Shown one piece after another: positions 28,457-37,388 of a stretch of DNA of 64,000 bases; the first letter of the stretch is position 1; each line of letters opens with the position of its first letter. Source of the DNA: Pseudomonas frederiksbergensis. Lineage in GTDB: Bacteria; Pseudomonadota; Gammaproteobacteria; Pseudomonadales; Pseudomonadaceae. The DNA lies in assembly GCF_001874645.1 (NCBI RefSeq), contig NZ_CP017886.1:930001-994000 (forward strand), written 5' to 3'. The position numbers were made by a program, and so were the translations under genes. A model generated the notes under the pieces. It did not search any database, was not told the origin of the DNA, and saw nothing but the letters and a program-made list of their open reading frames with translations.

Positions 28457-30856
28457 CTATGCCAGCTCTACCTCAACCCGATCCCGTCCCGCCTGTTTCG
28501 CGGCGTAAACCCCCGAGTCCGCGCGCAACAACAAGGCATCGGCGCCTTCTCCGGAACGCCAGCTGGCGATGCCGAAGCTCGCAGTCACCGTACCCAGCCC
28601 GTCGATCGGCGTATTGCGCAAGCTCTGCCATAGCTCGACGGCCAACGCATGGGCATGCTGCCCGTTGGTGTCCGGACACAACACCATAAACTCCTCGCCT
28701 CCCAGGCGACAGAACACATCGGTACGACGCAAGCGCTGACGGATACGCTCACAGATCGCCTGCAACACCCGATCGCCTGCCGCGTGACCGTTCACGTCAT
28801 TGATGCGTTTGAAGTGGTCGATATCGAACATGATCACCGCCAACTCCCCGGTACCGCGCTCGACCCGAGCCATTTCCGTGGTCAGCCGCTCCTGGAAATA
28901 GCGTCGATTGTGAATCCCGGTCAACGAGTCGGTCACCGACAACGCGCGCAGCTCTTCCTCGACCCGCTTGAGGTCGGAGATATCCGAAATATAACCATGC
29001 CACAGCACTCCACCGCCGGGCAGTTCTTCCGGCGTTGCCTCACCGCGCACCCAACGCAGACCACGGACGGGCAACTGCACGCGGTACTCTTCGCGCCACG
29101 GGCTGAGCTTTAATGAAGAGATCCGGATCGAGGCACGCACCCGAGCGACATCCTGCGGATGGATCCGCTCGAAAATGGCCTCGGCGTTCTGTTGCAGTAC
29201 GTCCGGATCGATCTCGTAAATATCGCGGATGCCATCACTGGCGTAGATCACACTGAAGCGCCCATCCGCCACCATCTTTAACTGATAAATGCCGCCCGGC
29301 ACATGCGCGCTGAGTTTTTTGAGCAGCAAATCGCGCGCCGCCAACGCTTCATGCACCCGCTTGCGCTCGGTAATGTCGATGCAGATCGCCAGATTCCCGA
29401 CCCAAAGCCCCAGCTCATCAAGCACGGCGGTGGCGAGCATGTTCACCGTCAGATGGCTGCCATCCTGACGCACCAAGGTCCATTCACGCGCTTCATGCCC
29501 ACCCTCCTCGCCACCTTCCACCAGCATCGCCTGACAGCTCGGCACCGGTTTGCAGTAACGCTGACTGAGTTCCATGGCTCGCGCTTCCAGCTCAGCGGGC
29601 AGATGAAGGCTTTCCAGGGTCGCATGTCCCAACACTTCGACACTGCGATAGCCGAGCATGTGCTCGGCACCGGCATTGAAGGTTGTGATCACGCCACGCA
29701 GGTTGGTGGCAATCACTGCCACTTGGGTCGCTGCGTCCAGCACCCCGCGTAACTGCCCATGAGCGCCGCTCAACTCCAGCTCTCGCAAGCGCAACTCGCG
29801 GGTGCGCTGCTCAACCAGCGCCAGCGCTCGTTGCCGTTGACTGACCAGCATGTAGAGCAAGGCACTGAGCAGCACGCTCAACAGAGCCCCCATCACGATC
29901 AGACCGGCAACCGCCGAATGATTGGCGTGCTCAAACACGGTACTGGTGCGAACATCGAGGTCGTAGACATGATCGCCCAGTCGCAACATCGAGCCGTAAT
30001 GCAACGGATGGTTCGCCACCGGGTTGGTGGATTCGTAGAGTGCTTCTGCCCGACCGTCCTGCGCCCGACCGCGAATCTGTACCACAAGGTTGTCCTGACT
30101 TGGCATCGGAAAACCATCGGCCATCAACTGACGCATGCTGATCACTGCCAGCACGTAACCAAGGGGCGCGGTGTCATGAGCAGGTGCTACGGTATGGCGC
30201 AAAACCGGCTCGACCAGCAGAACGCCACGGGCATACTCGGGATCGACACCCATCAGTTGCATGGGGTCGGACACCGCCATCCCGTTGAGGTTGCGAGCCC
30301 TTTGCAGGGTTGCGCGACGAGCCGGTTCCGAGAGTAAATCAAAACCCAGCGGCGCGCCTTTTGAGCCTTGCACCTGGCTGTACAACACCGGTGCGTATTC
30401 ATCACGTTCGACGGCGGGCTGCAACGTTGCGGAAGGTGTCAAATCGCAGATGGAAAACCCTGTTTTACCTTGCTCGCGCACCCGTCGCTCGAACGCGGAA
30501 CGTTCACTGCGGGCAACCAACGGCGCCCAGGCGTAGGCCTGAGTTCTATGCAACAGTGCTTTGGTAAAGCCGTCGAACTCTTCACGAGAGACCGATTCGG
30601 AGTTGACGAAGAATCGCCGCACGCTATCAAGGCGCTGTTCCTGATCGTCGAAACGCTCGGCAATCCGGCTTTTGCGCTCGTTGACCAGCAAATGAAAACG
30701 CTGCGCCATCTGCTGATGGTGCGCATTGAAGCTGGCCCAGGCGAGCAGCCCCGTCAGCACGCCACCGCCCAGTAGAACTAGCAGCGCAACGAGCCAGGCC
30801 GAAACATCTTCACTGATGAAGCCCAAGATCTTGGGTCGTACGGCGTGCAACGGCAT
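28457..30856 (-). CDS. Membrane CHASE-PAS-PAS-GGDEF diguanylate cyclase
   Basis: A 799-residue inner-membrane protein. The first membrane helix is at about 18-40 (AWLVALLVLLGGGVLTGLLAW). A periplasmic CHASE domain follows (about 60-300, including MDEQ-type DEYAPVLY and ANHPLHYGSMLRLGDH regions), then a second helix (about 308-332, AGLIVMGALLSVLLSALLYMLV). The cytoplasmic PAS/PAC modules (about 365-490 and 505-625) lead to the GGDEF domain (about 640-795) with an intact GGEEF near 717-721 and MFDIDHFKRINDVNGH. It should make c-di-GMP in response to an external ligand, possibly a cytokinin-like or small aromatic compound as for other CHASE sensors. It is monocistronic. Confidence 0.92.
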   Translation of the reverse strand: MPLHAVRPKILGFISEDVSAWLVALLVLLGGGVLTGLLAWASFNAHHQQMAQRFHLLVNERKSRIAERFDDQEQRLDSVRRFFVNSESVSREEFDGFTKALLHRTQAYAWAPLVARSERSAFERRVREQGKTGFSICDLTPSATLQPAVERDEYAPVLYSQVQGSKGAPLGFDLLSEPARRATLQRARNLNGMAVSDPMQLMGVDPEYARGVLLVEPVLRHTVAPAHDTAPLGYVLAVISMRQLMADGFPMPSQDNLVVQIRGRAQDGRAEALYESTNPVANHPLHYGSMLRLGDHVYDLDVRTSTVFEHANHSAVAGLIVMGALLSVLLSALLYMLVSQRQRALALVEQRTRELRLRELELSGAHGQLRGVLDAATQVAVIATNLRGVITTFNAGAEHMLGYRSVEVLGHATLESLHLPAELEARAMELSQRYCKPVPSCQAMLVEGGEEGGHEAREWTLVRQDGSHLTVNMLATAVLDELGLWVGNLAICIDITERKRVHEALAARDLLLKKLSAHVPGGIYQLKMVADGRFSVIYASDGIRDIYEIDPDVLQQNAEAIFERIHPQDVARVRASIRISSLKLSPWREEYRVQLPVRGLRWVRGEATPEELPGGGVLWHGYISDISDLKRVEEELRALSVTDSLTGIHNRRYFQERLTTEMARVERGTGELAVIMFDIDHFKRINDVNGHAAGDRVLQAICERIRQRLRRTDVFCRLGGEEFMVLCPDTNGQHAHALAVELWQSLRNTPIDGLGTVTASFGIASWRSGEGADALLLRADSGVYAAKQAGRDRVEVELA

Positions 30857-30993
30857 AAGCGAAACTCAAAACGCCGGCGTGCTTTGGCGTCACCTGGCTT
30901 TGAGTAAAGTTATAGCCATTAGCCATTAGATTAGCCAGCGCAAAAAGACCAAAGAGCCTCGAAAAATCAAGGCTCTATGGATCCAATCAGGCG

Positions 30994-33264
30994 TTAGCGC
31001 GCCATGATTTTCCAGGCGCGATGGATCTTGCCGTTACGGGCAAAGTCCGGGTCGATGGTTTGAGCGGTGATCTCCTCGACGGCATAGCGCGCCGTGAGGT
31101 TTTCTTCGAGCTGGAACTTGCGAAAGTTGTTGGAGAAATACAACACGCCACCCGGCGCCAGACGAGCCATGGCCAGGTCCAGCAACTGCACGTGGTCACG
31201 CTGCACGTCGAAGATCCCTTCCATGCGCTTGGAGTTGGAGAAGGTTGGCGGATCGATAAAGATCATGTCGAACTCGTCACGGTTGGCTTCCAGCCAAGCC
31301 ATCACATCGCCCTGCTCCAGGCGGTTCTTGTCAGAAAAACCGTTCAGTGACAGGTTGCGGCGCGCCCAATCCAGGTAGGTTTTCGACAGGTCGACGCTGG
31401 TAGTGCTGCGCGCGCCGCCTTTGGCCGCGTGGACGCTGGCTGTTGCGGTGTAGCAATACAGGTTGAGGAAGCGCTTGCCGGCCGCCTCCTTCTGAATCCG
31501 CAGACGCATTGGACGGTGGTCCAGGAACAGCCCGGTGTCGAGATAGTCGGTCAGATTGACCAGCAACTTCACGCCGCCTTCATTCACCTCGGTGAACTTG
31601 CCCTGCGCGCTCTGGCGCTCGTACTGCTTGGAGCCGCTCTGACGCTCGCGACGCTTGACGACCACGCGGCTCTTATCGATGTTCAAGGCTTGCGGAATGG
31701 CCGCCAGCGCATCGAACATCCGCGCCGAGGCTTTTTCCGGATCGATCGACTTCGGTGCCACGTACTCCTGGACATGGACCCAGTCGTGATACAGGTCGAT
31801 GGCCATGGAATATTCCGGCATGTCGGCATCGTAAACGCGGTAGCAGTCGATACCCTCGCGCTTGATCCACTTGCCCATGGCCTTGAGGTTCTTTTGCAGG
31901 CGGTTGGCAAACATCTGCCCGCCTTCGCTCAGACGTGCCTGTTCAATAACAGGAGCCGGCGCCGGGGCGGGTTTGATCGGGTTGCCGTTCTTGTTGTACT
32001 GACGCTCTTGCGGCTCGACCGGCGCCTGATCGTAGGCCGCCTGTTCACGTTCAGCCTGACGCTGTTCCGGGGTACGACGCTCACCGGTGACGAACTGGTC
32101 CGGCAGGACTTTGATCAGCAGCAATTTGCACGGCAAGGCGCCGTTCCAGAACGAATACTGTTTGTGGCTACGAATCCCCATACGCTTGCCCAGATCCGGC
32201 GCGCCGGTGAACACCGCCGCCTCCCAGTTCAGGCAGGCCTGGCGCAGACGCTCGCCGAGGTTCTGGTAGAGATAGAGCAAGCTCGCCTCGTCGCCCAGAC
32301 GCTCGCCATACGGAGGGTTGCAGATCACCAGGCCTTTCTGGTTCTGGTCCGGACGCGGCTCGAAGGTTGCGACTTCACCCTGGTAGATCTTGATCCACTC
32401 ACTCAAGCCTGCGCGCTCGACGTTATTGCGGCCCGGTTGAATCAGGCGCGGGTCGGCTTCGTAACCGCGAATCCACAGCGGTGGCTTGGCCAGACCGGCA
32501 GCGGCGCGGGCGACGGCTTCTTCGTGAAGTTTTTTCCACAGCGCTGGCACATGACCGAGCCAGGCGGTGAAGCCCCACTGCTCGCGACGCAGGTTCGGCG
32601 CCATGTCGGCAGCGATCATCGCGGCTTCGACGAGGAAGGTACCGACACCGCACATCGGGTCAGCCAAGGCGCCGCCTTCAGCCGCAATGCGTGGCCAGCC
32701 GGAACGGATCAGAATCGCCGCGGCGAGGTTTTCCTTCAGTGGCGCTGCACCTTGCTGCAGGCGGTAACCGCGCTGGTGCAGGCTGTGGCCGGACAGGTCG
32801 AGAGACAGGATCGCCTCGCCACGGTCCAGACGCAGGTGAACGCGCAGGTCCGGGTTGAGCTTGTCGATGGACGGACGCTCGCCCGACGGGGTGCGCAGTT
32901 TGTCGACAATGGCGTCCTTCACTTTCAGCGCGCCAAAGTGCGTGTTGTCGATGCCCGAGCCGTGACCGCTGAATTCGACGGCCAGGGTGCCGTCATTGAG
33001 CATGTGGTCTTGCCACTCGATATCCAGCACGCCGTGGTACAGGTCTTCGGCGTCCTTCATCGGGAAACGCTTGAGCACCAGCAGCACCCGGTTCGCCAGA
33101 CGCGACCACAGGCACAGGCGATAAGCCGTTTCCATGTCGGCCATGCCGCGCACGGCCGACGTGTGCTCACGCGCTTCCTCAAGGCCAAGCCCGACGGCTT
33201 CCTCGATCAGCAGGCCTTCGAGGCCCTTGGGGCAAGTGAGGAAGAGTTCGTAACGATCCGACAT
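30994..33264 (-). CDS. rlmL: Bifunctional 23S rRNA methyltransferase RlmKL (m2G2445 and m7G2069)
   Basis: A 756-residue fusion. The N-terminal THUMP domain (about 45-155) and first Rossmann methyltransferase (about 165-390) carry the NPPYGERLG motif and make m2G2445. The linker about 395-455 is rich in Gln, Glu and Pro. The C-terminal RlmK domain (about 470-756) has DPPTFSNSKRM and makes m7G2069. The fused form is the gammaproteobacterial norm. It is divergent from rmf; several hairpins lie in the DNA just upstream. Confidence 0.95.
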   Translation of the reverse strand: MSDRYELFLTCPKGLEGLLIEEAVGLGLEEAREHTSAVRGMADMETAYRLCLWSRLANRVLLVLKRFPMKDAEDLYHGVLDIEWQDHMLNDGTLAVEFSGHGSGIDNTHFGALKVKDAIVDKLRTPSGERPSIDKLNPDLRVHLRLDRGEAILSLDLSGHSLHQRGYRLQQGAAPLKENLAAAILIRSGWPRIAAEGGALADPMCGVGTFLVEAAMIAADMAPNLRREQWGFTAWLGHVPALWKKLHEEAVARAAAGLAKPPLWIRGYEADPRLIQPGRNNVERAGLSEWIKIYQGEVATFEPRPDQNQKGLVICNPPYGERLGDEASLLYLYQNLGERLRQACLNWEAAVFTGAPDLGKRMGIRSHKQYSFWNGALPCKLLLIKVLPDQFVTGERRTPEQRQAEREQAAYDQAPVEPQERQYNKNGNPIKPAPAPAPVIEQARLSEGGQMFANRLQKNLKAMGKWIKREGIDCYRVYDADMPEYSMAIDLYHDWVHVQEYVAPKSIDPEKASARMFDALAAIPQALNIDKSRVVVKRRERQSGSKQYERQSAQGKFTEVNEGGVKLLVNLTDYLDTGLFLDHRPMRLRIQKEAAGKRFLNLYCYTATASVHAAKGGARSTTSVDLSKTYLDWARRNLSLNGFSDKNRLEQGDVMAWLEANRDEFDMIFIDPPTFSNSKRMEGIFDVQRDHVQLLDLAMARLAPGGVLYFSNNFRKFQLEENLTARYAVEEITAQTIDPDFARNGKIHRAWKIMAR

Positions 33265-33509
33265 GGGAGTTCCAGGGCCTTTAGCAATAAGTGAACGGGC
33301 AACGCATTGACCGCTCGGTTTTCAATCAAGCGCTTTTCTTGAAGAGCGCTCGCGTGGCACGAAAGTGTGCCGTCCCACCCTGGCCGCTCACTCAACCAAC
33401 CGGTTGAATGAGCTTAGATGCCCAGGCAGATAAAAAATTCTGTGCAACAAAATGTCATAACTCGACCCTTCGTCGAATAGTACCCGAGTGCAACGGGTGG
33501 ACATTTTCA
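33265..33509. other. rlmL upstream region with three inverted repeats
   Basis: No gene seen. Hairpin-forming repeats are AGCGCTTT/AGAGCGCT (33329-33350), GGCAC/GTGCC (33356-33371) and CTCACTCAACC/GGTTGAATGAG (33387-33412). None has a T-run. They would lie in or near the 5' leader of rlmL on the minus strand. Confidence 0.4.
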
Positions 33510-33550
33510 CTAAAAAATCAGCCTCATCATCCAGTGAAAGGCTGATCATA
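33510..33550 (-). terminator. Orphan minus-strand intrinsic terminator
   Basis: On the minus strand ATCAGCCT and AGGCTGAT pair around a 14-base loop and are followed by TTTTTT. No annotated gene on the minus strand ends here: the next gene upstream on that strand is pyrD, beyond the oppositely oriented rmf. On the plus strand the hairpin is followed by CATATC, so it does not terminate in that direction. Confidence 0.65.
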
Positions 33551-33677
33551 TCGGGCTTTGGTCAATGAATACGAAAATTACATCGTGTTACTTATGGCCT
33601 TAGCATCATTATCGTTACGTCCTTATGACAAAACGATCATTCCCTCGATGTGACGCATTGGTTAGAACTCAATACAG
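33551..33677 (-). ncRNA. Possible small RNA ending at the orphan terminator
   Basis: The AT-rich minus-strand segment running into the orphan terminator has no coding potential and contains several GGA triplets. A short transcript of about 100-160 nt would explain the terminator. I cannot define a firm promoter and do not recognise a named RNA. Both ends are approximate. Confidence 0.3.
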
Positions 33678-33771
33678 GTTGACGCCGCAACGACGTCAAC
33701 ACCTTGGCTCGTGACGCCGGCAGCGAGCCACCAACGGCAGAAATTTTTCTGCCTGACCTCGATAGAGGTCA
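33678..33771 (+). ncRNA. rmf leader RNA with four successive hairpins (rmf motif)
   Basis: Four perfect hairpins follow one another upstream of rmf: GTTGACG/CGTCAAC (33678-33700), TGGCTCG/CGAGCCA (33705-33730), GGCAGAA/TTCTGCC (33736-33753) and TGACCTC/GAGGTCA (33754-33771). The array ends about 39 bases before the rmf start. A conserved rmf RNA motif has been described from comparative genomics upstream of rmf in Pseudomonas, and this structure is its likely counterpart here. It may set the stability or translation of the growth-phase-dependent rmf mRNA. Confidence 0.7.
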
Positions 33772-33809
33772 ACGCGACGAAAACAGTCAACAAGTGAGGG
33801 CAACACCCT

Positions 33810-34025
33810 ATGAGAAGACTTAAGCGTGATCCGTTGGAAAGAGCATTTTTGCGCGGATATCAATATGGCGTTGGTGGAAAATCCCGTGAGCTTTGCCCAT
33901 TTACTCTACCGTCGGTACGTCAAGCCTGGATCAACGGCTGGCGAGAAGGACGCGGCGACAACTGGGACGGTATGACCGGCACTGCGGGAATCCATAGACT
34001 CAACGAACTTCACGCCGTCGGCTAA
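33810..34025 (+). CDS. rmf: Ribosome modulation factor
   Basis: Rmf is a small basic protein that dimerises 70S ribosomes into inactive 100S particles in stationary phase. The 71 residues carry the family core RDPLERAFLRGYQYGVGGKSRELCPF and RQAWINGWREGRGDNWDGM. ATG 33810 follows AGTGAGGG. The C-terminal tail after WDGM is longer than in E. coli, as in other pseudomonads. It lies between rlmL and pyrD, the conserved order. Confidence 0.96.
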   Translation: MRRLKRDPLERAFLRGYQYGVGGKSRELCPFTLPSVRQAWINGWREGRGDNWDGMTGTAGIHRLNELHAVG

Positions 34026-34109
34026 ACAGGGCACATACTCCGACACAAAAACTTGATTACGTAACGACTTAACCACGCACGTCCTCTCCGGACGGCGGGC
34101 TTCGGCCCA

Positions 34110-34136
34110 GGGGCTCCTTCGAGGAGCCCTTTTTTA
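34110..34136 (+). terminator. Intrinsic terminator of rmf
   Basis: GGGCTCC/GGAGCCC stem with a TTCGA loop and six T residues, 85 bases past the rmf stop. A smaller GC hairpin (GGGCTTCGGCCC) precedes it. Confidence 0.88.
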
Positions 34137-34175
34137 TTTCCGTTGCCACAAAGATTTCGCGCAGGAGGTCTGTAC

Positions 34176-35195
34176 TTACCTCAGGGCGGCGATGGCATCC
34201 ACCGATTCGCGAATCAGCGCCGGGCCTTTGTAAATGAAGCCCGAATACAGCTGCACCAGACTGGCGCCCGCAGCGATTTTCTCAGCCGCATGCTTGCCTT
34301 CGGTAATACCGCCCACCGCGATGATCGGCAAACGTCCAGCCAGCTCAGCCGCCAGCACCTTGACCGTGTGAGTGCTCTTGTCGCGCACCGGGGAGCCAGA
34401 CAATCCACCCGCCTCGTCACCGTATTCCATGCCTTCGACGCCTACACGGCTCAGGGTGGTGTTGGTCGCAATCACCGCGTCCATCCCGGTGTCGATCAGC
34501 GCTTGAGCCACCTGAACGGTTTCTTCGTCGGTCATGTCCGGCGCGATCTTGATCGCCAGCGGTACACGCTTGCCGTGGCGTTGAGCCAGGTCTTCCTGGC
34601 GCTGACGCAAGGCTTCGAGCAGTTGCTTGAGTGAATCACCAAATTGCAGGCTGCGCAGGCCTGGCGTGTTCGGCGAACTGACGTTGACCGTCACGTAACT
34701 GGCGTGGGCGTAGACCTTGTCCAGGCAGATCAGGTAGTCGTCGACCGCACGCTCAACCGGCGTGTCGAAGTTCTTGCCAATGTTGATCCCCAGCACGCCC
34801 TTGTATTTGGCAGCCGCCACCCGTGCCAGCAGATGATCGACGCCAAGGTTGTTGAACCCCATGCGGTTGATGATCGCCTCGGCTTGCGGCAAGCGGAAAA
34901 TCCGTGGTTTCGGATTACCCGGTTGCGGACGCGGGGTGATGGTGCCGATTTCAACGAAGCCGAAACCCAATTGCGCGAACCCGTCGATGGCCGCACCGTT
35001 CTTGTCCAGACCGGCCGCCAGACCCACCGGGTTCGGAAAGTCCAGGCCCATGACATTCACTGGCAACTGCGCTGGCGCCTTGCACAGCAAGCCATTGAGA
35101 CCCAAACGCCCACCTGCGCCGATCAGGTCCAGGGACAGATCGTGGGAGGTTTCCGGGGAGAGTTTGAACAACAGTTGGCGGGCCAGGGTATACAT
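34176..35195 (-). CDS. pyrD: Dihydroorotate dehydrogenase, quinone-dependent (class 2)
   Basis: PyrD oxidises dihydroorotate to orotate at the inner membrane, passing electrons to quinone. From ATG 35195 ([20 protein letters not shown]) it is 339 residues; the upstream extension in the same frame has no family match. The N-terminal amphipathic helices form the class 2 quinone site. FMN and substrate motifs include [28 protein letters not shown] with the catalytic Ser of class 2 enzymes, and IAVGGI near the phosphate site. It is convergent with rmf. Confidence 0.97.
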   Translation of the reverse strand: MYTLARQLLFKLSPETSHDLSLDLIGAGGRLGLNGLLCKAPAQLPVNVMGLDFPNPVGLAAGLDKNGAAIDGFAQLGFGFVEIGTITPRPQPGNPKPRIFRLPQAEAIINRMGFNNLGVDHLLARVAAAKYKGVLGINIGKNFDTPVERAVDDYLICLDKVYAHASYVTVNVSSPNTPGLRSLQFGDSLKQLLEALRQRQEDLAQRHGKRVPLAIKIAPDMTDEETVQVAQALIDTGMDAVIATNTTLSRVGVEGMEYGDEAGGLSGSPVRDKSTHTVKVLAAELAGRLPIIAVGGITEGKHAAEKIAAGASLVQLYSGFIYKGPALIRESVDAIAALR

Positions 35196-35289
35196 GGGCG
35201 AATTTGACTCGGTTGGCGGCGAAATAAGGCGGCGATTATAGCCGTGCATCGACGTCGCAAGCGAGGCGCACGACAAAATCAGCCATCAA

Positions 35290-35305
35290 TGGCATATGCC
35301 TTGCA
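35290..35305 (+). promoter_or_regulatory. Sigma-54 promoter of nasST
   Basis: TGGCATATGCCTTGCA has GG at 35291-35292 and GC at 35303-35304 with the required ten-base spacing, and a perfect TTGCA -12 block. The predicted start is near 35316. This implies NtrC-type nitrogen control. Confidence 0.65.
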
Positions 35306-35313
35306 CCAACCTG

Positions 35314-35425
35314 CTCATCTGCCCCCATACCAATAGCGGGATGAGTGCCAGGCTGCGATTAAAAAGGACAACGGCGTCGTTACCTGGCCTTACGTGCACA
35401 AGGGGCCTGGGGACGGCGCTTTTTT
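35314..35425 (+). promoter_or_regulatory. nasS leader: ANTAR-like hairpin overlapping an intrinsic terminator
   Basis: A hairpin with loop AACGGC (stem GAC/GTC, 35367-35378) has A at loop position 1 and G at position 4. It shares bases with the 5' arm of a terminator: GCGTCG (35374-35379) pairs with CGGCGC (35414-35419), with an inner CCTGGCC/GGCCTGG stem and a T-run at 35420-35425. An upstream hairpin CTCAT/ATGAG (35314-35345) occupies the first-hairpin position, but its loop is long and not of ANTAR type. The layout parallels the nasA and nirB leaders, suggesting autogenous NasT control. Confidence 0.55.
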
Positions 35426-35444
35426 CATGCAAGGTGCTTATGTG

Positions 35445-36656
35445 ATGACTGAATCTGTAGCAGGACCGCTGGCTTGGATCAACGGCAGCGATGCCCCGGA
35501 AAAGACCGCGATCAACCTTGGCTTCATGGCCCTGAGCGACTGCGCTTCCGTGGTGGTTGCTGCGACCCAGGGCTTCGCCCAACCCTACGGGCTGACCCTG
35601 AACCTCAAGCGCCAATCGTCGTGGGCCAACCTGCGGGACAAACTGGTCAGCGGCGAACTGGATGCCGCCCACAGCCTCTACGGCTTGATCTATGCGGTGC
35701 ATCTGGGCATCGGCGGCGTCGCGGCGACGGACATGGCCGTGCTCATGGGCCTGAACCAGAACGGCCAGAGCATCAACCTTTCTCATGGTCTGCAAGGGCT
35801 GGGCGTGACCGGTCCTGAAGCGCTGGACCGTCACGTGCACCAAAGTCACTCAAAACTCACCTTCGCCCAGACCTTTCCCACAGGCACACACGCCATGTGG
35901 TTGTATTACTGGCTGGCGAGCCAGGGCATCCATCCGTTGCAGGATGTCGACAGCGTCGTGGTGCCACCGCCACAAATGGTCGCGCACCTGCAGGCCGGAC
36001 GGATCGACGGCTTCTGCGTCGGCGAACCCTGGAGCGCCAGTGCAGTGAAGCAGAACCTCGGCTTCACCCTGGCGACGAGCCAGACCATCTGGCCCGACCA
36101 CCCGGAAAAAGTTCTCGGCTGCACCCGAGCCTTTGTCGAGCAGTACCCGAACACCGCACGGGCACTGGTCATGGCGATCCTGGAGGCCAGTCGCTTCATT
36201 GAACAAAGCACGGAAAACCGCCGCAGCACCGCGCAACTGTTGAGTGCCGCCGAATACCTGGACGCACCGATCGACTGCATCGAACCGCGCTTGTTGGGGG
36301 ATTATGCCGACGGCCTTGGCAATCGCTGGCAGGACCCTCACGCGCTGCGCTTTCACGGCGGCGGCGAGGTCAACGTGCCGTACCTTTCCGACGGCATGTG
36401 GTTCATGACCCAGTTCCGGCGCTGGGGCTTATTGCGCGAAGACCCGGACTATCTAGACGTGGCACGCCAGGTCCAGCAACTCGGTATCTACCACGACGCA
36501 GCGACTGCGCTGGGTGTTACGGCCTGGGCTCAGGACATGCGCAGCAGCCAGTTGATCGACGGTAAAATATGGAACGGTTCGGACCCGGCGGCGTATGCCC
36601 GCAGTTTCAAGCTGCACGCCATGGCCGACACCCCCGCCCTTCTCGCCCGCCGCTGA
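35445..36656 (+). CDS. nasS: NasS, nitrate/nitrite-sensing partner of NasT
   Basis: NasS belongs to the NrtA/CmpA nitrate-binding family but works in the cytoplasm, holding NasT inactive until nitrate or nitrite binds. From ATG 35445 (MTESVAGPLAWINGSDAPEKT) it is 403 residues with no signal peptide, which separates it from transport proteins. A longer frame from 35394 overlaps the leader terminator and is rejected; AAGGTG precedes the chosen start. Family features include LGFMALSDCASVVVAATQGF, HSLYGLIYAVHLG and GFCVGEPW. nasT follows 15 bases later. Confidence 0.93.
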   Translation: MTESVAGPLAWINGSDAPEKTAINLGFMALSDCASVVVAATQGFAQPYGLTLNLKRQSSWANLRDKLVSGELDAAHSLYGLIYAVHLGIGGVAATDMAVLMGLNQNGQSINLSHGLQGLGVTGPEALDRHVHQSHSKLTFAQTFPTGTHAMWLYYWLASQGIHPLQDVDSVVVPPPQMVAHLQAGRIDGFCVGEPWSASAVKQNLGFTLATSQTIWPDHPEKVLGCTRAFVEQYPNTARALVMAILEASRFIEQSTENRRSTAQLLSAAEYLDAPIDCIEPRLLGDYADGLGNRWQDPHALRFHGGGEVNVPYLSDGMWFMTQFRRWGLLREDPDYLDVARQVQQLGIYHDAATALGVTAWAQDMRSSQLIDGKIWNGSDPAAYARSFKLHAMADTPALLARR

Positions 36657-36671
36657 CAGGAGCCTGCAAAT

Positions 36672-37250
36672 ATGTTGCGTATCCTGCTGATCAACGACAC
36701 CGCGAAAAAGGTTGGGCGCCTCAAGGCCGCGCTGACCGAAGCCGGGTTTGAGGTGATCGATGAATCAGGCCTGACCATCGACCTGCCTGCACGCGTCGAA
36801 ACGGTGCGCCCGGACGTGATCCTGATCGATACCGAGTCACCGAGCCGCGATGTGCTGGAGCAAGTGGTGCTGGTCAGCCGCGACCAGCCACGGCCGATCG
36901 TGATGTTCACCGACGAGCACGACCCGGACGTGATGCGTCAGGCGATCAAGTCCGGCGTCAGCGCCTACATCGTCGAAGGCATTCATGCCGCGCGCCTGCA
37001 ACCGATCCTCGACGTGGCCATGGCACGTTTTGAAAGCGATCAGGCCCTGCGCGCCCAACTCCAGGCCCGCGACCAGCAACTGGCCGAGCGCAAGCGCATC
37101 GAACTGGCCAAGGGCTTGCTGATGAAAATGAGGGACTGCAATGAAGAACAGGCCTACACCCTGATGCGCCGCCAGGCCATGAGCCGCCAACAGAAGCTTA
37201 TCCAGGTGGCCGAGCAGATCATTGCCATGAGCGAATTGCTGGGTGGTTGA
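36672..37250 (+). CDS. nasT: NasT, ANTAR-domain RNA-binding antiterminator
   Basis: A 192-residue protein with an N-terminal receiver-like domain (about 1-120; VILIDTES holds the phosphoacceptor-position Asp). The C-terminal ANTAR domain (about 130-190) has the three-helix pattern RKRIELAKGLLMKMRDCNEEQAYTLMRRQAM. ANTAR proteins bind paired RNA hairpins with A1/G4 hexaloops and prevent terminator formation. NasS inhibits NasT when nitrate and nitrite are absent. ATG 36672 follows AGGAG. Its predicted targets are the nasA and nirB leaders in this window and perhaps its own. Confidence 0.95.
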   Translation: MLRILLINDTAKKVGRLKAALTEAGFEVIDESGLTIDLPARVETVRPDVILIDTESPSRDVLEQVVLVSRDQPRPIVMFTDEHDPDVMRQAIKSGVSAYIVEGIHAARLQPILDVAMARFESDQALRAQLQARDQQLAERKRIELAKGLLMKMRDCNEEQAYTLMRRQAMSRQQKLIQVAEQIIAMSELLGG

Positions 37251-37255
37251 CCCGC

Positions 37256-37332
37256 AAAAGATCGCAGCCTGCGGCAGCTCCTACAGGGTGTACGCCATTC
37301 CAATGTAGGAGCTGCCGCAGGCTGCGATCTTT
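37256..37332. repeat. Paired REP element after nasT
   Basis: Near-perfect inverted units AAAGATCGCAGCCTGCGGCA and TGCCGCAGGCTGCGATCTTT, starting six bases after the nasT stop. It may end the nasST transcript before the separate nasA promoter 25 bases downstream. Confidence 0.9.
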
Positions 37333-37357
37333 CCGACCCCACTACACATTCCGAATG

Positions 37358-37373
37358 TGGCACAGATCTCGCT
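37358..37373 (+). promoter_or_regulatory. Sigma-54 promoter of nasA
   Basis: TGGCACAGATCTCGCT has GG at 37359-37360 and GC at 37371-37372 with ten bases between. One mismatch in the -12 block (TCGCT for TTGCT). The predicted start is near 37384, five bases before the first ANTAR hairpin. Confidence 0.7.
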
Positions 37374-37388
37374 ATGTAAACCGCACAG

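Noticed and set aside
33551..33677. An rsmX/rsmY/rsmZ-type RNA as the identity of the possible small RNA
   Set aside because: Several GGA triplets occur, but there is no upstream TGTAAG-N6-CTTACA GacA box and the GGA triplets are not regularly placed in hairpin loops.
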